A stretch of DNA of 64,000 bases, from positions 10,630,991-10,694,990 of the forward strand of contig CM072905.1 of NCBI GenBank assembly GCA_037013685.1, given 5' to 3'. The position numbers and the translations under genes are program-made. Below the pieces are notes generated by a model. The model was not told where the DNA came from, searched no databases, and saw nothing but the letters and a program-made list of their open reading frames with translations. Shown here piece by piece: positions 13,746-25,018 of the stretch; within the stretch, counting starts at the first letter, position 1, and each line of letters starts with the position of its first letter. Source of the stretch: Acridotheres tristis (taxonomy: Eukaryota > Chordata > Aves > Passeriformes > Sturnidae).

Positions 13746-14677
13746 CTAAAGCCCTGGCTGAAGCTCTCACCTCTCTTTACAGGGTGGTCACTTCAAGCTG
13801 AACTCAAGAAATCTGTCACACAATATTTCCCCAAATCCAAGCATTTCAGGCACAGTCCCAAGGACAGAACCCCTCAGTCCTTTGTGACACCCCAAGTCCC
13901 CCCCATCACAGCACAAACAGACAATCAGGTCGTGTCACAGACAAAGACAAAACCACACATGAGCACAAGTAGGTCCTGCAGCAGGTGTGAGGTGTTCATC
14001 ACGCTCACCACTCAGCAGTGGGGGAATTTGCCATTAAGAAACTGGAAATGATCTTTGTAGGACTGTTCAAAAACCAGGTGAATTTACAGGCAGCTGAAAG
14101 GTAAATTCTAAGGCCAGTCCATTGTGATGTCTGCAAACAGCCACGATATTCATTTCTGCAGAGAACAGGAGCCTTTTATTCAGTTTGGAAAGCACCCCCT
14201 GTCTGATTAACAGGCTGTATTCCCACTGCCCACTGTCCCACCTTTCCAGGGACAGGAATGTGCTCTGGAAAAGGTGTGGAAACCCCTGGCCCACCTGCAG
14301 GAGAGCAGAGCCCCCGAGCCTTTGCAGCTAAAGAAGGAGAGGAGGTTTTGTTCTCACCTGGGAGCAGCTTTTGGTCCAGCAAACTGCTGGGAGGTGCCCA
14401 GGGGTGTCAGGTGAGGATAACTCACCTGTCTGGGACAAAGGGCTGCATTTACAGCCCTGCTCAGGGATCTCCATGGGCTAAGTGGAGGCTGTTGGGACAC
14501 CCCACTCCATGGACCATCACTCCTGGGGTACCTTTGCTGCCTGACCCTAAATACGCTCCTGATGTGGCAGGACATCCTTTGGGATGGGGGCACCTTGTGT
14601 GGAATGTCACCCATGGTCCTTCCTTGAACCATTGCAGCTCCCAGCCCACCTGAGGTTCCTCTGCTTCCCTTCCCTCG

Positions 14678-15480
14678 GTGCAGATCTGGGATTGCAGGGT
14701 ATTGGTTTGGAGGGTGTTGGATGACAGATCTGGGATTGCAGGGTATTGGAATACAAATCTGGGATTGCAGGGTATTGGATTACAGATCTGGGATTGCAGG
14801 GTGTTGGAATACAAATCTGGGATTGCAGGGTACTGGTTTGCAGGGTGTTGGAATCCAGCACTGGGATTGCAGGGTTTTGGATGACAAGACTGGGATTTCA
14901 GAGTATTGGATTACAGGGCTGGAACTGAGGGTATTGCATTACAAAACTGGAATGTCAGGGTATTGGATTACAAATTTGGGATTGTAGGATATTGGATTAC
15001 ATACCTGAAATTTCAGGGTATTGTACTACAAGGCTGGAATTCCAGGGTATTGGATCACAAATCTGGAATTGCAGGGGGTTGGATTACAAATGTGGACTTC
15101 AGGGCATTGGATTACAGGATACTGGATTACAGGACTGGGATTTCAGGGTATTGGATCACAAATCTGGAGTTCAGGGGGTTGGATTACAGGATATTGGATT
15201 ATAGGACTGGGATTTTGAGGTATTGGATTACTGGATATTGGATTACAGGACTGGGATTTCGGAGTATTGGATCACAAAGACGAAATTTCAGGGTATTGGA
15301 TTACAGGATATTGGATTACAGGACTGGGATTTCAAGGTATTGGATTACAAAAATGGAGTTTCAGGGTATTGGATTACAGGATACTGGATTACAGGACTGG
15401 GATTTCAGGGTATTGGATCACAAATCTGGAGTTCAGGATATTGGATCACAAAACTGGAATTCAGGGTATTGGATTACAAG
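14678..15480. repeat. ~29-bp minisatellite (GGGATTGCAGGGTATTGGAT...)
   Basis: About 28 units of TGGGATTGCAGGGTATTGGA plus TTACAGATC, well conserved at the left and increasingly diverged (TTCAGGGTATTGG) to the right. It stops just before the candidate polyadenylation signals at 15505-15517. Confidence 0.95.
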
Positions 15481-15489
15481 TCCCACGGG

Positions 15490-16600
15490 TGCTGCCTCAG
15501 CCTCAATAAACTTTATTTAAGCACACACAGACATACACAGACAATATACATATATTTGTTTCTTCTCTGACAGTTCTACAAGACCAACACTACTTTGGAT
15601 GACACTCGTGGAGAACTGGAAAAAAGTGCAGGACATGTAGAAAAATAAAATAAAATAAAATATCAAGGTCTTTTAATAATTTGTGAGTGACGGTCATCCA
15701 CAGAAACAACACAGGAGTGTTCAACCAGGCGAGCACGAGGACACAGCTCCACGTACAGTACATTGGTCTAGAGAGGAATCTCCACATACATCGTGTCTAC
15801 AGGGAGTACAGCAGTCTTGGGGACACACGAGGGGACAGCAATGGCACATGCACCCCCAGTGTCACAGCCAGGGCACTGGTGGCACTCGGGCAGGGCGGGG
15901 GGGGACAGGAGGACACTCGGAACACGTCTCACTGTACACCAGAAAAACTCACCAAAAAAAAGGCAACAGCGTCATCAATGAGCATTGCCCGGGGCTGTGG
16001 TGTCACCAGCACACAGCTGTGGTGTCACCAGAATGCCCTGGAGATTTGGTTATTTGTGATAAAGCTGTCTCTCCACAGATATTTATATACAGTACATGTA
16101 CACAGAACATACACAGAGCAGCATATGTATATTTTTTGTGTTTTCCTGTTTGTACATTATATCACAGATTATAGGAGCACAGAAAATATAGGCTTCAGGA
16201 GCTAAAAAGAAATAATTTTATAAAATATTCATCATAACCCTTCACCCCCCCCAGTCAAAATAAATAAAGAAAGAAAGAAAATAAAAGCCCAGAAGTCAAA
16301 GAAAAGAACTCCAGACCCACAGTCTGGAAGTGGTCACTGCCTGCCCTGGGCCAGCTGGACTTTCCTGCCCCCCTTTGGGAGCCCCCATGCACCCAGGAAA
16401 ACACAAAGCTGGAGGAACAGTCCCACTGCACAGGCAGATGGATCCCCCTGCCAGGACCCCCAGGTCCTGCACTGACCCTGCAGCCACATTTCCTGGGCTG
16501 ACCCCGCTGCCAGCTCAGGGCACCCAGAGCCCAGCAGCCAGCTCCGAGCTTTGGATTTAAAACAATCTTTTTATTTAGCAAAAAATGGTTTCCACTGTAC
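15490..16600 (-). other. possible alternative 3' UTR / intronic polyadenylation region after SHISA6 exon 3
   Basis: If the exon 3 donor is not used, the frame reads GTVETIFC and stops at 16575-16577; AATAAA overlaps at 16570-16575 on the minus strand. The next kilobase is AT-richer, unique and UTR-like, with stretches such as TGTACATGTACTGTATATAA in sense orientation. It ends at a second minus-strand AATAAA (15512-15517) just before a minisatellite. This could be a terminal exon extension giving a SHISA6 form without the PDZ ligand, or simply conserved intron. No transcript data were available. Confidence 0.4.
15637..15662. repeat. (AAAAT)n microsatellite
   Basis: Four to five AAAAT units. 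Confidence 0.9.
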
Positions 16601-16696
16601 CCTTCGTGTGTCCTCTTCCTAACGTGACAAACCCGGAGGAGATGAAATTATGGAGATCTGGCCCTCCACTGCGATAAATATCCTTTCCATAGTGAC
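16601..16696 (-). CDS. SHISA6: SHISA6 exon 3, in-frame 32-residue alternative cassette
   Basis: A 96-nt exon preceded by a pyrimidine-rich acceptor ending TTTTCCCTGGCAG. Its first two bases complete the Gly codon left open by exon 2, then it reads HYGKDIYRSGGPDLHNF, ISSGFVTLGRGHTK and one base of the next Gly. A length of 96 nt adds exactly 32 residues without changing frame, as expected for the long/short splice isoforms known for Shisa6 (family knowledge, from memory). The donor AAGG|GTACAGT lacks the consensus G at +5, consistent with regulated inclusion. Read-through would reach a stop nine codons later, followed at once by AATAAA. Exon 4 and the C-terminal exons are not in this window. 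It is too short to appear as a long ORF; recognition rests on the splice signals, the phase and the peptide. Confidence 0.9.
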
Positions 16697-17342
16697 CTGC
16701 CAGGGAAAAGGAAACAAAACACCTTTGGTCAGTCTGTCTGTGTGGATGAACATGTATTTCTGTATTTATATTTGTGCCATACAGCCATCCTCACACACAT
16801 TGCACCATGAATGGCACCACGAGGGTGGCACAGAAAACCACGCCCGTAGCAACATCAAAGGCTGCATGCTTTGTTGGCAAAGATTTATGAAGAAGAACAA
16901 CTGCACATTTTGGAAATTGCCCAGCAATGAACAGAACCTGAGAGGGGAAGCACCAAAGTGCCAAATCAAAGAGCCCAATCTTCAGGAAATTGGCTCATCC
17001 CTGGCTCAGAGCCACCTCTGCTCTCCCAAGGGCCTGGTCTCACTCAGACCTTCCAGATGAAAGAGAAAAGGAAATCAGAAGAGATTCCAGCCAGATCCCT
17101 GAGAGCATGCTGGTGGCAGGGATTTTTGTCCCAAGGTGCCCATGTTACCCCTGTCCCCATGAACAGCAGGACAGCAAACTTGGATTTTAGCTTTGATTTG
17201 CTCTGCTCCATGCATGGCATCCCTGGACAGTTCCTCAAGTGCAACAGTCTCCCCAAAAGACTTCCTCAGAGCTTTCTCAGTCCCTAACAACAGAGCAGGT
17301 TCAAGAGACACCCAGCTTTTTAATATTTTAATACATTAATAA

Positions 17343-17361
17343 AGGAAAAAAAAAAAAAAGA
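17343..17361. repeat. poly(A) tract
   Basis: A run of about 15 A residues with flanking purines; no transposon body recognised beside it. Confidence 0.85.
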
Positions 17362-17883
17362 AAGCATCCTGCTCCCTGTTACCATGCAAAGCTCTGAAAT
17401 GAGGACACAGATGATTTTCAGATACTTTTTATCCTCTCCTCCCTTTTTCATGTTATTAATTTTTCTGTTTCTATTATTTCAGGAAGAAGCAGAGATAAGA
17501 TAAGTACAGGGAGAGGGAAATGGGGGCTTGGAATGCAGCTCAATCCCTGGGAAATTCCACTTTTCCCAGATTTCCTGCACGAGCTGTGGCAGCAGAAGGT
17601 TCTGGGCTGGAGCAGAGCTGGGTCAGGCAGCTGTGGGCAGGACCAGGAGGGTCCAGCTGGGAACAGCCCTGTCCTGCCTGGCCCAAAGGGGTCCCACAGC
17701 CCTTCTCTGTTTTGTAAAGACTGACACCAAAAGCTGTTTGTTCCCACCCAATTTCAGGCTCTCTGGCAGCCCCGTGTGAATTAAGAGAGGCTTTGGAACC
17801 TTCCCTCTTTCCCTTGCAGCCAGCCACTGTCCCCCAGTGCCCCAGCAGTGCCAGCCCACACTTGCCCCCCAAGGTCCCCAAAT

Positions 17884-18390
17884 GTCACAGAATCACTGAA
17901 TGCTTTGGGCTGGAAGGGACCTCAAATCTCATCCATCCCACCCCTGCCATGGCAGGGACACCTCCCACTGTCCCAGGCTGCTCCAAGCCCCAGTGTCCAA
18001 CCTGGCCTTGGGCACTGCCAGGGATCCAGGGGCAGCCACAGCTGCTCTGGGCACCCTGTGCCAGGGCCTGCCCACCCTCACAGGGAACAATTCCTGCCCA
18101 ATATCCCATCCAGCCCTGCCCTGTGTCAGTCTGAAGCCATTCCCTGTGTCCTGTCCCTCCATGCCTTGGCAATTGTCTCTCTCCATCTTTCCTGCAGCTC
18201 CTTCAGGTCCTGCAAGGCCACCCTGAGCTCAGCCCAAAGCTTCTCCTGTCCAGGTGAACAATCCCAGCTGTGCCAGCCTTTCCTCCCAGCAGAGCTGCTC
18301 CATCCTCTGCTCATCCTGGAGCCTCCTCTGCATCTCTCCAGCAGCTCCAGGTCCCTGCTGTGCTGGGGCAGCTCTGCAGGTGGGGTCACA
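17884..18390 (-). mobile_element. CR1 LINE 3' fragment, longer copy
   Basis: Starts CACAGAATCACTGAATGC and runs through the common core into 'ccttggcaattgtctctctc' and 'ctgctccatcctctgctcat', upstream CR1 sequence absent from the shorter copies. Nearly identical over about 440 bp to the copy at 19.8 kb, though the flanks differ. Confidence 0.88.
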
Positions 18391-19797
18391 CCTGAGCCCC
18401 TCTGTTCTCCCCCATGGGTCAGAGCAGGCTCCAGCCCCGTCCCCAGCAGGTGCCAGGCCAGGAGAGGCTGGCACAGCTCTGCCAGCCCTGGGATGGAGCT
18501 GGGGAGCCCCAGAGGAGCTCACAGGGCAGGCAGGAGATGCTGACACTTCTGACAAATGTTTATTCCCATTTAATAGAGAAACCATCCCACTCCCTCCCCA
18601 CATGGGTTTGTTCTGGTCAGGGTCAGCCAAGTGCTCCCTGCAAATGTCACCAAACACACCCAGAGTGTTTCCACAGCTTTGGGGGAGCTGGCAGCTCCCA
18701 GTTTTCTTCTCCCAGCTGTGGCAGTGGGAGGTGGTGGAAAAACCTCCAAGTGTGGAGACATCCCCTGAAAACTCCCTGAGAAGAGCATCCAGAAAGAAGA
18801 AAGAAGGATTTTCTGCTTCCATGGCAAACATCATGGGTTCTCTCCCTTTTTCTCCTCCCTCCCTCCTGTAAGCTCTGGCTTCTGGATTCCTGGGAAAGGA
18901 GGCAGAGCTCTGGGTGCCTGGAATTGATGCCTTATTTCAATTATTTGTGCTCCATGGGATGTTTGTGCTGGTCCTGAGGAGCCTCCAGAGATGCTCTGGG
19001 GCTGCAATGCCCAGCTGGATTTCCTTTTCTCTATCACTCTCCTAAACCATTCTGCATCTTTGCTTTCCAATGAGCCAATTTTTCCTCCTGTCCCAGGAAT
19101 TTCTGTGCTCTCAGGGCCAGCCACTCTGGTAGATGCCACTCGAGCAGTGCCATAAATTCCCTGGTTTAACCCAGGATAAAAGAGCCACACAAATATTGCT
19201 GCCACCTCCAGCTGAAATCAGCTGCCTTTTACAGGTCCCTTCAGACAATCTGCTTAAGACAGATCAAGAAGGGGAAGTTTCTAAAAAAACAAACATTTGC
19301 TGGCAGATTGAGGATTGTTCATCAGCCATTTGCTCTCTGAACCTTGCTCTGCCCCTGCTTATGGAACATTGTAGTTCAATTAAAACATCCCTGTGATAAC
19401 GAGCCATTAGCATTTGAACAGGAGTTACATTTTCCCAGGAGAAACTCAAATGTGCAGACTTCAAGCAGCATGACTTTTCCCTTTCCACAGATATATTATA
19501 GGATGCCACATTTGCCTCTTGGTTGTTTTTCTTTTTTATAATCCCTGCTCACTTGTGATCATTTCTTTAGGCCTTGGAAAATTCTGGGAGAATCCTAGAA
19601 ATGTTTTTTTTCCTTTCAGAGGGGCCTGCGGGCTGCTGGGGGGGCAAATCCAGATGTTGTTATTCAATTTATTTGGCACAATCCCATCTTGAGCAGGATG
19701 TTTCCCATGGAAGTGAAGGGTGCTAAAAAATGCCAAATTCCTTGAAAATCCAGTGTAGATGGTGTGATTTTCATTTTATTTCAGAATTCAGGGATTT

Positions 19798-20530
19798 TTC
19801 ATAGAATCATGGAATGGTTTGGATTGGAATGGACCTTAAAGCCCATCCAGTGCCACCCCTGCCATGGCAGGGACACCTCCCACTGTCCCAGGCTGCTCCA
19901 AGCCCCAGTGTCCAACCTGGCCTTGGGCACTGCCAGGGATCCAGGGGCAGCCACAGCTGCTCTGGGCACCCTGTGCCAGGGCCTGCCCACCCTCCCAGGG
20001 AACAATTCCTGCCCAATATCCCATCCAGCCCTGCCCTGTGTCAGTCTGAAGCCATTCCCTGTGTCCTGTCCCTCCATGCCTTGGCAATTGTCTCTCTCCA
20101 TCTTTCCTGCAGCTCCTTCAGGTCCTGCAAGGCCACCCTGAGCTCAGCCCAAAGCTTCTCCTGTCCAGGTGAACAATCCCAGCTGTGCCAGCCTTTCCTC
20201 CCAGCAGAGCTGCTCCATCCTCTGCTCATCCTGGAGCCTCCTCTGCATCTCTCCAGCAGCTCCAGGTCCCTCCTGTGCTGGGGCAGCTCTGCAGGTGGGG
20301 TCTCACCTGAGCACAGGGCACAGGGGCACAATCCCCCTCCCCTCCCATCCCTGCTGCCCACCCTGGGGCTCAGCCCAGGGCAGGGGGAGTTTCTGGTCCC
20401 AGCTCTCACCCAGAGCACCCCCAAATCCTTCTCCCAGGGCTGCTCCCTCTGCTCATCCCCAGCCCTGTCCCCTCCTGCCACCCCAGCTGGGCAGTGCAGC
20501 CGTGGCCCCTCCACGTGTCCTCGTTTGCCC
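19798..20530 (-). mobile_element. CR1 LINE 3' fragment, longest copy
   Basis: Starts CATAGAATCATGGAATGG with a short octamer tail, contains the common core, and extends further 5' of the element than the 17.9-kb copy (cagggcacaggggcacaatc). The right boundary is approximate. Confidence 0.88.
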
Positions 20531-22172
20531 AGGGGTCCCTCCCTGCACATCTGGGGGGTCTGGGAATGAACCCCCAGCCCCAGAGCTGCTCCTGAGGGCT
20601 CCCACAACACAAAGGGCTCCCGAAGCAAAGCAGCCCCTGCCTGACCCCACAGTGCTCCTTGTCCACACAGATTTTGCATCTCTGTTTCTCCTGGCTAGGA
20701 TCAGATTTAAAGTGCTGCTTCAGAGCCCTGTGTTTGACCTCCTGGAAGAGACTTTTCCTGCTCTTCTGCTCCGGCTCAGGCTCAGCTCCATGTGCTCTAA
20801 TGCCTGTGAGCCCCTGGACTCCTCTCACTCCCCAGCTCTGGGGCTGGGGCAGAGCTGTGGCACAGGAAGATCAGCACTTACACAACTCCAAATCCCCAGC
20901 AGACACTGAAACAAGGTGGAATTTCACTTCTTCCCCCATTCTCCTCTGGTTACAAGAGAGCAGAGTGCTCTGCCTGCCACACAATAAAGGCAAATTCTTC
21001 AGGGCACGGCTGGGAGGGAACATTTCATTACAAAGGCATCCTACAGAACACACATATGGAACAACCTCGGCCACAAACTGCAATTACAACCCCGGCTCTG
21101 CTTTAACAGAATTATTAGAGCTGAACTAAAATGCTGTTATCCACCTCTTGGAAATGTTATTACTGAGCACAGATTACATCACCCTGAGAAGGGCAGACAG
21201 GGACTGGCATGGACAGACTTTTGCAAGAGGCACAGAGATCTGACCTCAGCCTCACCACAAACTGCCCTGGGGAAAAGAACCCTGCACCACGGAGGAGCCC
21301 TCACATCCAACTCCTCAGCACAGACCTATTGTCAGACAGATCTCTGCAGGAAAAGAAGAAATCCTTTCATTTTTGGGAGGTGGTTGGAGGATCCACAGCC
21401 TGCCTGCTTCTGGTGCTGCTCATTTCTGCTGGAGTGATTCTTTTGGGGCAGTTTCCCATAAACCAGAGCTGGAGTGATCCCCTGGGAGCTGTTTGACACA
21501 GGAAACAGCCCCAGACCCAGGCCAGGAGCTGCCAAAAGGGCTGGGAGGTGTTTGCAGAGTGCTCTGCACCATCCCCTGTCCTGCCTCTCACGTTGGGGCA
21601 TCTTGGAATGCAAGGGAGGCTCAGCTCCAGACCCAAACCCATGAATTCCTGCCCCTAGAGGTGCCCAGGGCAGCCAGAGACTCCCCACCCATCCCAGTTT
21701 GGGGAATTTTGGGGTGTCAGGCATGGCTGAAGTTTGAAGGAAGCGTTTGCAGCCACATCAGGCACCTGGGGAGCTTCTCTTGGGGTGCAAATTAACAGAG
21801 GTTACAGAGAAAAGGGACATCCCAGGGATGCCACTGGGACTACAAATGTTCCCATTTTCCTTCTCCATCCAAAAAGCAGGGGCCTGCTGGCACCTCTCAC
21901 ACTTGTCACAAACAGCTCAGTGAGGGCTCCACCACTGAGTTTTGCCTGTTTAACATCACCCTTCTGGCACTGCTGCCTGTCCAGGACACAAAAATGTGCC
22001 CAAAAAAGCAACTGGAAGGAGTTCAGTGCTACTTGGGGTGAGCTGTCAGCCAGACATGGACGGGATATATTCCAAAGCAGGGCAGGGAATATCAGATTTT
22101 CCATGTCCTACAGATACTCTGTAGCTGAAATCACACTGGGTGGACTAAGGAGAGCCAAGTTCCCTGTCCCAG

Positions 22173-22425
22173 GAATCAGAGAATCACAGGAATATCAGGG
22201 TTGGAATCTGAGATCACCGAGTCCAACCAGGCAAACCTCAAGTGCCACATCTGCATTTTTGAACCCCTGGGCAGCCATTTCTGGGCTTTATAACCTTTCC
22301 ATGGAGAAATTGTCCCTCTTATGCAGTCTTTACTTCCCCTGGCACAGCCTGATGTCTTCCTGCTGTCCTGCTGCTCCCTGGGAGCAGAGCCCCCCTGGCT
22401 GCACCCTCCTCCCAGGGGGTTTGGA
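22173..22425 (-). mobile_element. CR1 LINE 3' fragment, older subfamily
   Basis: AATCAGAGAATCACAGGAAT followed by 'gttggaatctgagatcaccg' and 'agtccaaccaggcaaacctc', a minus-oriented CR1 3' end without the CCATGGCAGGG core. Confidence 0.75.
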
Positions 22426-23530
22426 CAGCAGCAAATGTGACAACCCACCCATCATTTCACCATCTTCCAAAAGTATTTCTTCCTTTCTGTCCCTTTTCCT
22501 CCTGCCAGGCCTTTGGAGCATTCCCTGCTCCATCCCAGGGTTTGGGATGTTCCTGCAGGAGCACAGGGGCAGAGCTGTGCCCCAGGGCTGGGTGGGCACC
22601 CCAAGCACACAGAAAACAGGGAACAACTCAGGCCAGGATCAGGGAATTTGGGTTCAAAACAAAACAAGGGGATCATTCCAACTGGAAAATCGAGAGATCT
22701 TTACTCTTCCTTTTGATTCATTCCCGTGTGACTCCTGCATTATCAGCCTCAGGGAGGATTTACATCACTTCTTCCACCCTTCCCTGCAGCCAGGCCAGGT
22801 AAAAGCTCCCTGTTCACAAATCCTGGAACTTTCAAGTCAAATCATTGGTCGAGAGCTGGGCTCTGTGGAAAATTGTGCATCCTGGAAGAGTTCCTGAGAC
22901 AAGAACAGGGAGCAGTTCCCTGGCACGGGGTTTGGAGCAGTCTAGAGGGGCAGCCCTGCCAAACCACGTCCCCTTCGAGCCCAGCAGAGCCAGCCAAAGC
23001 CAGAGCACTGAGCTGCACGGGCCCAGCTCGGGCCCCTGGATCTGCCTGGTGCTGGAAAAGCTGCAGAAAGTGAAGCTCAAAGCTGTGCTGGCTCCGGTGA
23101 CCCAGGGAACATCTCCTTTGTTAATTGTTTGCTCCATTAACTACAGCAGCTGTCCTTGACTTTGAAACCCCCTGTGAGCTGGAACAGGCTGGAAGAGGCT
23201 TCAGGAAACAGCACTTTTAGGTTCTGTTAACTTTAAAAAATGGCTCTGTGAAAGCAAAACCCAGGAGTGCAGCGCTCGAGGGTCTCGGCAGCAACGTGGG
23301 ATGACAGAAATACAGTGATGAGCTCATGCACTGCTCAGATAAAAGCACTTTCAAAAGGAGGGGATTAAATGGATAAGAAAGTAAATCACAGCCCCTCTCC
23401 AGCTCTCCACAAGCACGTTCTGGGCAGCACAAAACCCACTGAAGGACTGGAACAGCCCTGCTCCCATGGGCTGCTTCTCCTCTCAGACACACACGTGGCT
23501 TGGAGCTCTGATGGTCCCCAAAGAGCAAAC

Positions 23531-23597
23531 CTTAAAGCCCCTAAAGCCCCTAAAGCCACCAAAGCCCCTAAAGCCCCTAAAGCCACCAAAGCCACCC
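23531..23597. repeat. 9-bp minisatellite (CTAAAGCCC)
   Basis: Seven units of CTAAAGCCC / CCAAAGCCA. Confidence 0.95.
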
Positions 23598-23646
23598 CCC
23601 TGCTCTGCAGCACAGCACAGGAAGGGGCCCCATGGATGTTGCCCTT

Positions 23647-23850
23647 CACAGAATCCCAGAATGGTTTGGGTTGGGAGGGACTTAAAGCCCATCCTGTTCC
23701 ACCCCTGCCATGGCAGGGACACCTCCCACTGTCCCAGGCTGCTCCAAGCCCCAATGTCCAACCTGGCCTTGGGCACTGCCAGGGATCCAGGGGCAGCCAC
23801 AGCTGCTCTGGGCACCCTGTGCCAGCCCTGCCCACCCTCACTGGGAGGGA
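23647..23850 (-). mobile_element. CR1 LINE 3' fragment
   Basis: CACAGAATCCCAGAATGGTT, the common core and 'gggcaccctgtgccagccct'. It is the left arm of an inverted pair with the plus-strand copy at 24.1 kb. Confidence 0.87.
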
Positions 23851-23889
23851 TCTTTTCCTTACACCTGCTCCAATCCTGCTCCCTGCCAG

Positions 23890-24030
23890 ACCCTTTAGAG
23901 TTGCCAGAGTCATCCAAAAGCTCCCAGGGATGCCCAGGGTGGGATTTTTGGGGTGTCTGTGCAGGGTCAGGGGTTGGACTCTGATCCTTGTGGGTCTCTT
24001 CCAGCTCAGGAAATTCTGTGGGTCTGTAGA
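23890..24030 (+). mobile_element. CR1 LINE 3' fragment, second subfamily
   Basis: Plus-oriented: 'gctcccagggatgcccaggg', 'gtcaggggttggactctgat', then TTCCAGCTCAGGAAATTCTG. It belongs with the copies at 35.6 and 54.0 kb. Confidence 0.7.
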
Positions 24031-24082
24031 GATCTTTTATAGCTTTGATTTATTTGTGCTTTCACTTGTTTTATGTGATGGC

Positions 24083-24262
24083 CCTGGCACAGGGTGCCCA
24101 GAGCAGCTGTGGCTGCCCCTGGATCCCTGGCAGTGCCCAAGGCCAGGCTGGACACTGGGGCTTGGAGCAGCCTGGGACAGTGGGAGGTGTCCCTGCCATG
24201 GCAGGGGTGGAGTGAGAGAAGTTTTAAGATCCCTTCCAACCCAAACCAGTCTGGGATTCTGA
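24083..24262 (+). mobile_element. CR1 LINE 3' fragment
   Basis: The common core in plus orientation, ending 'gatcccttccaacccaaacc' and AGTCTGGGATTCTGAGACTC. Right arm of the inverted pair with 23.65-23.85 kb. Confidence 0.87.
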
Positions 24263-25018
24263 GACTCAGAAGAAGGAGAAAAATTTTCCTTCTGGTTTCT
24301 TTTCCAGGTCCTGAGTTTGTTCTCTCAGCCCCAGCACTGCACACGTTGCTGAGCAGCCTCCCAGGCAGAGGCTGAGGATGCTCTGTCACCCTGCTGGGGG
24401 CAGGGACAGCAGCAGTCACTGCAGGCTGCTCTCAGGAGCTGTGCACAGGGACCTGCAGCTTTACAGCCCCGTGCACACGGCTTCCCCAGCTCGGTGCCGT
24501 CACAGCCCGCAGCAAAACCTGCTTTAACTCCTTTCTGCCAGCTCAGGGCCGCTGTCCCTCCTGGCACCACGAGCACCAGGCTGGGGCTGCTCTGATCCCA
24601 TTTGTTACCACAGAGGGAGTGTGACATGTGTGGGGTGCCCTTGTCCCACATCCCCCAGTGCTGGCAGCTCTGAGGACCAGAGGGGTTTGGAATTCCAGAA
24701 TTCCTTTATAATTCTCCCCATCCCACCTGGGGAGGGACTGCACAGCTCTCGGGCTCCAGGGCAGGAATCTCTGCTGAGCTGCTGGGAGCTTGGCCACCCT
24801 CCCTGCTCACTGAACAGCAGAGAAGGGAAAGGGACAAGAAAAAAGGGGGGAAAAAGAAAAGAAACACAGAAGAAAAAGAAAAGGAAAGGAGGGGAAAAGG
24901 GCAGAGGCAGCAGTTCCCTGGCAGCAATCTCCAGGGAGCACCTGCAGGGCTGTGACAGAGACACGGTGGGAGAGGAATCAGAGCAGCCACGGCCCCGGGG
25001 TGTCCCCACAGAGACAGG

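Larger units (their letters stand above)
1..15489. other. non-coding sequence downstream of SHISA6 exon 3 (intron 3 or beyond)
   Basis: No coding exon was recognised on either strand. I looked for the remaining SHISA6 tail (motifs like LPPSYESA, or the terminal EVTV) on the minus strand and did not find it, so those exons should lie outside the window. The stretch holds CR1 fragments, one LTR copy, several microsatellites and two large minisatellites, listed separately. The unique parts (about 1.05-2.7, 4.0-5.1, 7.3-8.6 and 11.3-13.5 kb) show nothing I can name. Confidence 0.6.

Noticed and set aside
1..16600. Remaining SHISA6 exons (distal cytoplasmic tail and PDZ end)
   Set aside because: Looked for the expected tail motifs on the minus strand and found none; they are presumed to lie outside the window.
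21734..22897. 387-codon plus-strand frame
   Set aside because: Includes antisense CR1 sequence and has no recognisable protein similarity.
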